Source: an uncultured Desulfobacterales bacterium (GTDB taxonomy: Bacteria; Desulfobacterota; Desulfobacteria; Desulfobacterales; JAFDCJ01). Taken from it: 9,240 nucleotides of DNA. Position 1 is the stretch's first letter. Every line of letters starts with the position of its first letter. The stretch covers positions 1 through 9,240 of the forward strand of contig CALZJV010000496.1 of NCBI GenBank assembly GCA_945787595.1, in the 5' to 3' direction. Below the pieces are notes generated by a model. It had not been told where the DNA came from and did no database searches. It saw nothing but the letters and a program-made list of their open reading frames with translations. The translations under genes and the position numbers were made by a program. Positions 6,195-9,240 of the stretch are shown here, piece after piece.

Positions 6195-6440
6195 ATGTTG
6201 TGGTTAATTCAACTGATCATTCTGATAATTGTCGTCATCACGGCCCTGGCTGCTATAACGGTTAGAGACCTGCTGGGCGCCGCCATACTTTTTGGGGCTT
6301 ACAGTTTCATGATGTGCCTTTTGTGGGCCATTATGGGAGCGGTTGATGTGGCCTTTACAGAAGCGTCCGTAGGCGCCGGTATCAGCACGGTGCTCTTCGT
6401 ATGTGCTGTTTTCCAAACCTCGAGGAGGACCAAAGATTGA
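6195..6440 (+). CDS. MbhD-like subunit (DUF4040; matches part of the MrpA C-terminal region)
   Basis: An 81-residue protein with three hydrophobic helices and the DUF4040 signature DVAFTEASVGAGISTVLF (51-68), including Glu56 inside the membrane. In classical Mrp systems this domain is fused to the C-terminus of the large MrpA subunit. In archaeal Mbh and Mbs complexes it is a separate gene, mbhD, which is the arrangement here. In those complexes it belongs to the ion-translocating membrane arm. AAGGAG (6177-6182) lies 12 nt upstream of the ATG. The stop codon (TGA, 6438-6440) overlaps the TTG start of the next gene, which indicates coupled translation. Confidence 0.88.
   Translation: MLWLIQLIILIIVVITALAAITVRDLLGAAILFGAYSFMMCLLWAIMGAVDVAFTEASVGAGISTVLFVCAVFQTSRRTKD
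6423..6439 (+). promoter_or_regulatory. mrpB: Strong ribosome-binding site and TTG start overlapping a stop codon
   Basis: AGGAGG (6423-6428) sits 8 nt before TTG (6437-6439), and the stop of the upstream gene is TGA at 6438-6440. This site sets the start of the MbhE-MrpB fusion in preference to the ATG at 6401, and it points to stop-start coupled translation. Confidence 0.7.
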
Positions 6441-7267
6441 AAGCCGCAGGGGCTATTGTCGTTCTGCTATTCGGCAGCCTTTTGATTTATTGCACGCTAG
6501 ACTTTCCCTCCTGGGGTGATCCGACCTCACCGGCAAGCACCCATGTATCCTCCTACTATATCGAAAACACCCTTGACGATACATCTGTACCCAACATCGT
6601 CACCGCGGTTTTAGCCGATTACCGCGGATATGACACGATGTTTGAAACCATCGTTATTTTCTCAGCCGGAATTGCCTGCTTCTTTCTGTTGCGAAGATTT
6701 AAACGCGTTGAACCTGGCACACGACTATATCGGCATGTACCCACCGATATTACCTTTCGCATCGAAAAGGGCGGCCGATATCCACGGGAGACTGTTGATT
6801 TTGAACGAATCGATTTGCAATGGATACCGCATGATTTAATCATCAAAACGACCTGCCGCATGATAATTCCATTTATCCAGATTTTTGCCCTTTACGTCAT
6901 TGCCCATGGACATCACAGTCCCGGCGGGGGATTTCAGGGTGGCGTCATCCTGGGTGCCTCGGTTATCATTTTTGCCGTCTCCCACAACCTGCGGTCATCC
7001 ATAAACCGAATCAGCGAAAGAAAGGCCGTACTTCTTTGTACATTGGGCGTGTTCCTGTATGCCGCCACCGGAGGGCTGAGCCTGCTTTTGGGTTCAAATT
7101 TCCTGGATTACAGCGCGCTTTCCCAAATATTCGGCGTCGATCCGGTAACAGCAAGATCTCACGGGATCCTCTTGGTTGAAATTGGTGTGGGTATGGCCGT
7201 GATGGCAGTCATGATAACCCTTTACTACAACCTATCCTCAGCCGGAAAACATGATGAAGGGTTATAG
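6437..7267 (+). CDS. mrpB: Fused MbhE-like and MrpB/MbhF antiporter subunit
   Basis: Two subunits joined in one 276-residue membrane protein. Residues 1-86 match MbhE (end of the MrpA C-terminal region): an N-terminal helix, a periplasmic-looking loop, then NIVTAVLADYRGYDTMFET (53-71) leading into a helix. Residues 87-135 form a polar linker. Residues 136-266 are MrpB/MbhF, with the signature HGHHSPGGGFQGGVI (157-171), SHGILLVEIGVGMAV (241-255) and about four helices. The chosen start is TTG at 6437-6439, overlapping the previous stop, with AGGAGG (6423-6428) 8 nt upstream. An ATG at 6401 would extend it by 12 residues out of family and overlap the previous gene by 40 nt. The fused order D, E+F, G follows Mbh. 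Confidence 0.9.
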   Translation: MKAAGAIVVLLFGSLLIYCTLDFPSWGDPTSPASTHVSSYYIENTLDDTSVPNIVTAVLADYRGYDTMFETIVIFSAGIACFFLLRRFKRVEPGTRLYRHVPTDITFRIEKGGRYPRETVDFERIDLQWIPHDLIIKTTCRMIIPFIQIFALYVIAHGHHSPGGGFQGGVILGASVIIFAVSHNLRSSINRISERKAVLLCTLGVFLYAATGGLSLLLGSNFLDYSALSQIFGVDPVTARSHGILLVEIGVGMAVMAVMITLYYNLSSAGKHDEGL

Positions 7268-7269
7268 AC

Positions 7270-7665
7270 ATGAATGACCTGACACTGATCATCATCTCCA
7301 AGTTAAATTATTGGATTTACATCTCGCTGATGATGATCGGCCTGTATGCCATGATTGTTAAAAAAAACCTGGTTAAAAAGATCATCGGGATGAACATTCT
7401 GCAGACCGCGGTCATCCTGTTTTTCATTTCCATCGGCGCCAAAAATAGGGCCACCATACCGATTATCGAGCACGCACACGGCCCAGGGGATCACGCGGTT
7501 TCCGCAGTTAATTATATTAATCCCTTACCCCATGTGCTGATGCTGACGGCAATCGTTGTGGCTGTGGCGACCCTCGGCGTCGCCCTGGCTTTAATCATCA
7601 AGCTCCACCAGCAGTACAGTACCCTTGACGAAGATGAAATTCTGGCCCAATTGAAAGATGATTGA
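7270..7665 (+). CDS. mrpC: Mrp-type antiporter subunit C (MbhG-like, NuoK-related)
   Basis: A 131-residue subunit with three membrane helices (about 13-31, 39-56 and 87-111), homologous to NuoK of complex I. Typical motifs are GMNILQTAVILFFIS (40-54) and NPLPHVLMLTAIVVAVATLG (84-103). The C-terminus is a short charged tail (113-131). It starts 2 nt after the previous stop; gaagg (7256-7260) gives a suitable ribosome-binding site. In Mrp complexes C normally precedes D directly. Here a 141-nt gap and a cNMP-domain gene intervene. Confidence 0.95.
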   Translation: MNDLTLIIISKLNYWIYISLMMIGLYAMIVKKNLVKKIIGMNILQTAVILFFISIGAKNRATIPIIEHAHGPGDHAVSAVNYINPLPHVLMLTAIVVAVATLGVALALIIKLHQQYSTLDEDEILAQLKDD

Positions 7666-7696
7666 GCCTGAGTTTTAAGCGATCCCAAGCCTGCGT

Positions 7697-7798
7697 ATGT
7701 CTGTAGCGGAGGACTCATCTGATCATAAAAACACTGATTTCAGAATTAAGTATCTGGGGATGATCTTTCCTGGTTGCGCCTGCAGCGATACTGAATAG
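7697..7798 (+). CDS. Possible 33-residue small ORF in the mrpC-cNMP gap
   Basis: An ATG-initiated frame of 33 codons fills most of the 141-nt gap. It ends with TAG at 7796-7798, inside the strong ribosome-binding site of the next gene. The product is mostly polar with a FPGCACSD segment near the end. There is no clear ribosome-binding site before it and I recognise no family. The overlap of its stop with the downstream Shine-Dalgarno resembles leader-peptide coupling, but chance is the simpler explanation. Confidence 0.15.
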   Translation: MSVAEDSSDHKNTDFRIKYLGMIFPGCACSDTE

Positions 7799-7809
7799 GA
7801 GGTGGTATG
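7797..7809 (+). promoter_or_regulatory. Strong ribosome-binding site of the cNMP-domain gene
   Basis: AGGAGGTGG (7797-7805) is a near-complete anti-16S match directly before ATG 7807, spacing about 4 nt from AGGAGG. It is among the strongest sites in the window, along with the one before the MbhE-MrpB fusion. Confidence 0.6.
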
Positions 7810-8283
7810 GTAACCACGGAGGACTTAAAAAAGATGGTCATTATGACCCATCTCAAAGACGATATGCTCAACCGAGTTATCTCGATCACCGATGTTTTGA
7901 CATTCGAGGATCAGGAGATCATCTTCAGACAGGGCGATATCGCCGACCGCTTTTATATGGTGAAACGGGGCAAGGTGATTCTTGAGCAACGGATTGCAGA
8001 AAAGACCACCGTCTCCGTCGGGTCCATCAAACCCGGATTTGCTTTCGGCTGGTCGACGATGATCGAGGAGGGGTATTACACGACCGACGCCGTATGTGCC
8101 GAACCCTGCGAAATATTTTCGATGAGAGGAGATAAAATAAGGGCTCTCTGCGAAAAAGATCCCTACATGGGTTATTTGTTGAGCCGGCGGCTTCTTGTCA
8201 TCCTGAAGAAGCGATATGATTACCGAACAGAGCAATTTATCAAAGTGATAAAGCATGCTCCGGACATGAAAGATCTTTTCTGA
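7807..8283 (+). CDS. Cyclic-nucleotide-binding-domain (Crp/Fnr-like) protein without DNA-binding domain
   Basis: A 158-residue soluble protein consisting of a single cNMP-binding beta-roll. IIFRQGDIADRFYMVKRGKV (38-57) is the characteristic early strand-turn region. The phosphate-binding-cassette position reads FGWSTMIEEGYYTTDAVCAEP (80-100, shown in full only as landmark). In classical cAMP-binding proteins this carries FGE and a conserved Arg, here Trp82 and probably Thr92, so cAMP binding is doubtful. A helical tail (about 119-150) ends the protein; no helix-turn-helix follows. It lies inside the antiporter operon, between mrpC and the mrpD-like gene (7-nt gap after). I infer a cytosolic regulatory or accessory subunit sensing a ligand or acting by protein contact. 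A fortuitous insertion into the operon is the alternative. Confidence 0.85.
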   Translation: MVTTEDLKKMVIMTHLKDDMLNRVISITDVLTFEDQEIIFRQGDIADRFYMVKRGKVILEQRIAEKTTVSVGSIKPGFAFGWSTMIEEGYYTTDAVCAEPCEIFSMRGDKIRALCEKDPYMGYLLSRRLLVILKKRYDYRTEQFIKVIKHAPDMKDLF

Positions 8284-8290
8284 ATCTGAA

Positions 8291-9240
8291 ATGAGCTCGC
8301 AATTACCAGTTATTATCGTTGTCTGCCCCCTAGTAATATCCTTTTTGATATTTCTTTCAGGATGGTGGTCAAAACGAGCTGGCTTCCCCCTGGCAATAAC
8401 GGCTTTGCTGATCTGCCTGGTCTCATCTTTTGTCATTCTGAAAACCGTCATTGAGCAGGGAACCATCCAGTACTGGCTGGGAGGATGGAGGCCGCCATGG
8501 GGGATCGAATATCGGGTTGACCATCTTAACGCCATCATGCTGGTTTTAACCTCGGTGCTCAGCATGCTGGTGGCATTCTATGCCAGTAAAAGCGTTGAGC
8601 GAGAGCTGCCGGGAAAAACCGCTTTGTTTTGGAGCCTTTTCATTCTGCTCATCACTGGTCTTCTGGGCATATGTATCACCGCCGACCTGTTTAATCTTTT
8701 TGTGCTGCTGGAAGTAACCTCCATATCAGGATATGCTCTGATTGCCATGGGGGAAAGACGGGCCATATACGCCAGCTTTCGTTATGCCGTTATCGGCACC
8801 ATGGGCGCCAGCTTTTACCTTCTGGGGGTAGGCTATTTGTATATCACCACCGGTTCGTTGAATATGGCCGACCTTTCACAATTGCTCCCCGAACTCATCA
8901 AGTCCAAAGCAATTATAGCCGGATTTGCGTTCATTTTAATCGGCCTGGGTATAAAGATGGCTCTTTTCCCCTTGCATGGGTGGCTACCGGATGCCTATAC
9001 CTATGCACCTTCTGCTGTAAGCGCCATTGTTGCTCCATTGATGACCAAGGTGATGGCTTACGTCATCATCCGCGTGATGTTCACGGTTTTTAAAGCCGAG
9101 TTTCCCGTCTCGATACTGCGGGTGACGGACCTTATGGTTTGGTTTGGTACCCTGGCCATTTTATTCGGCGCCGTGATGGCTCTGTCACAGAGTGATTTTA
9201 AACGCATGTTGTCGTACGTCATCATTGCCGAAATCGGATA
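8291..9240 (+). CDS. mrpD: MrpD/MbhH-like proton-translocating antiporter subunit (NuoN/NuoM family), 3' truncated by window
   Basis: Only the first 316 codons lie in the window; family members are roughly 500 residues. It is a polytopic membrane protein of the proton-pumping NuoL/M/N and MrpA/D family. Key residues are visible: Glu141 in FNLFVLLEVTSISGYAL (134-150), Lys222 in GIKMALFPLHGWLPDA (220-235), His229 and Lys253 (MTKVMAYVI). The family segment SQSDFKRMLSYVIIAEIG (299-316) is at the edge. The N-terminus LPVIIVVCPLVISFLI is a first helix typical of MrpD, which supports ATG 8291 even though the ribosome-binding site is weak. It begins 7 nt after the cNMP-domain gene. Position and order point to MrpD/MbhH rather than NuoN, but a NuoN/HyfF-type subunit of a hydrogenase cannot be excluded from this fragment. 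Confidence 0.92.
   Translation, partial: MSSQLPVIIVVCPLVISFLIFLSGWWSKRAGFPLAITALLICLVSSFVILKTVIEQGTIQYWLGGWRPPWGIEYRVDHLNAIMLVLTSVLSMLVAFYASKSVERELPGKTALFWSLFILLITGLLGICITADLFNLFVLLEVTSISGYALIAMGERRAIYASFRYAVIGTMGASFYLLGVGYLYITTGSLNMADLSQLLPELIKSKAIIAGFAFILIGLGIKMALFPLHGWLPDAYTYAPSAVSAIVAPLMTKVMAYVIIRVMFTVFKAEFPVSILRVTDLMVWFGTLAILFGAVMALSQSDFKRMLSYVIIAEIG

Noticed and set aside
6401..6436. ATG start for the MbhE-MrpB gene inside the preceding gene
   Set aside because: It adds 12 residues that only reflect the overlapping coding sequence. The AGGAGG-TTG pair at 6423-6439 fits better.
7825..8565. Long minus-strand reading frame of 246 codons
   Set aside because: It runs antisense to the cNMP-domain gene and the start of the MrpD-like gene, both clear family members. 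Its product has no recognisable pattern.

Overview
The window looks like chromosomal DNA of a Gram-negative bacterium of moderate G+C. It is most likely from the former Deltaproteobacteria (Desulfobacterota, perhaps a sulfate reducer). That assignment is inference from gene content: a type IV pilus retraction ATPase beside a protein combining MshEN, receiver-like and DUF4388-like parts, followed by a membrane-antiporter operon in the archaeal Mbh gene order. There is no rRNA or other phylogenetic marker to settle it.

Left part (1-1065). A minus-strand gene (39-635) encodes an unrecognised protein with two ribbon-helix-helix-like segments in one chain, so it is probably a DNA-binding protein. 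It is divergent from the pilus genes across a 430-bp intergenic region. That region is AT-rich near the minus-strand gene and G-rich near pilT, and carries an inverted repeat, a cluster of CTTAAG-type direct repeats and four G-runs.

Pilus/motility block (1066-4677). Three plus-strand genes lie 45 and 69 nt apart. pilT is complete, 344 codons from a TTG start. Next is a 669-residue protein with an MshEN/T2SS-E N-terminal-like domain, a degenerate receiver, a degenerate HD-GYP-like region, a second receiver with Glu at the phosphoacceptor position, and a DUF4388-like C-terminus. Last is a 150-residue protein made of two copies of a small beta-rich module. I read this as pilus retraction plus a signalling or scaffold module that has lost its catalytic and phosphoryl-transfer residues.

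Intergenic 4678-4999. No gene is visible. It holds a candidate sigma-70 promoter with an exact TTGACA box, and a small hairpin whose 3' arm covers the likely ribosome-binding site of the next gene.

Mrp/Mbh-type cation/proton antiporter operon (5000 to the right edge). The order is mrpE, mrpF, mrpG, a DUF4040/MbhD-like gene, a fused MbhE-MrpB gene, mrpC, a cyclic-nucleotide-binding-domain protein, and an MrpD/NuoN-family gene cut by the window end. This reproduces the mbhA-mbhH order of membrane-bound hydrogenase and Mbs complexes, with MbhE and MbhF fused and a cNMP-domain gene inserted between MrpC and MrpD. Together these subunits form the membrane module that exchanges Na+ and H+. Whether it is a stand-alone Mrp antiporter or the membrane arm of a hydrogenase or oxidoreductase depends on genes beyond position 9240.
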